From the NCBI GenBank assembly GCA_002449595.1, contig DJXE01000129.1, positions 1 to 20,766 of the forward strand: 20,766 nucleotides of DNA, read 5' to 3'. Under the pieces are notes generated by a model. That model made no database searches and was not told the origin of the DNA. It worked only from the letters and a program-made list of their open reading frames with translations. The translations under genes were made by a program, and so were the position numbers. Positions 20,695 through 20,766 of this stretch are shown one piece after another (position 1 is the stretch's first letter; the number at the start of each line of letters is the position of its first letter). This DNA is from Lachnospiraceae bacterium UBA7012. Lineage in GTDB: Bacteria > Bacillota > Clostridia > Lachnospirales > Lachnospiraceae.

Positions 20695-20766
20695 TTCATT
20701 CTTCCTCTTCGCTACCCGCAGCGCTTTATGCCTCCCCGCAACATAAAAGTGCTACCACATCACCAC

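Noticed and set aside
20746..20766. Start of another 75-bp repeat unit (TGCTACCACAT) at the window end
   Set aside because: Only about ten bases resemble the TGCTACCGCAAT core and the window ends before the diagnostic blocks.

Overview
The window looks like chromosomal DNA from a moderately GC-rich Gram-positive anaerobe, most likely a Clostridia member of the Lachnospiraceae type. The signs are a MurT/GatD lipid II amidation pair, a folate ECF-transporter S component behind a tetrahydrofolate riboswitch, a high-molecular-weight rubredoxin, a DUF975 protein and AGGAGG-type ribosome binding sites. The taxonomic placement is inference.

Left part (1-8641), envelope polymer modification. The window opens with the C-terminal end of a FAD-dependent oxidoreductase on +, which converges through a hairpin on a leftward set. 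In transcription order that set is an FkbH-like HAD-IIIC protein, MBOAT acyltransferase 2, a DHHW/AlgX-type SGNH protein, an acyl carrier protein, MBOAT acyltransferase 1 and a membrane-anchored family-2 glycosyltransferase. A VOC/epimerase-like gene sits antiparallel inside the cluster. The architecture parallels Dlt (activating enzyme, carrier protein, MBOAT, SGNH partner). Here no DltA-type ligase is seen, and an FkbH enzyme is present; characterised FkbH enzymes make glyceryl-ACP. I read the locus as a candidate carrier-protein-dependent O-acylation system for a cell-surface glycan; the acyl group and acceptor are unknown.

Middle part (8782-17636), also leftward. GatD and MurT amidate the peptidoglycan stem. 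A DUF1624 membrane acyltransferase follows, flanked on both sides by tandem repeats. Its 1.6-kb neighbourhood (11.4-13.1 kb) holds three unrelated arrays with periods of 75, 73 and about 39 bp, plus a decayed 68-codon gene carrying two in-frame stops. One diverged 75-bp unit recurs at 3.7 kb. Next come DUF975, folT under THF riboswitch control with a terminator-like hairpin that also masks the ribosome binding site, a membrane-anchored SGNH hydrolase with a long charged stalk, and a flavin reductase-rubredoxin fusion.

Right part (17796-20694), rightward. A visibly AT-richer two-gene cassette encodes an XRE repressor and an ImmA/IrrE-Fic fusion, driven by a promoter overlapped by inverted repeats. 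It looks like an acquired toxin-antitoxin or defence-type module. It is followed by an AqpZ-type aquaporin with its own promoter, a structured leader and a strong terminator.

Several unrelated proteins (MBOAT1, DHHW protein, MurT, FolT) carry in-frame tandem Ala-rich repeats, as if this genome readily expands short repeats both inside and between genes. No tRNA, rRNA, CRISPR array, insertion sequence or origin was recognised.
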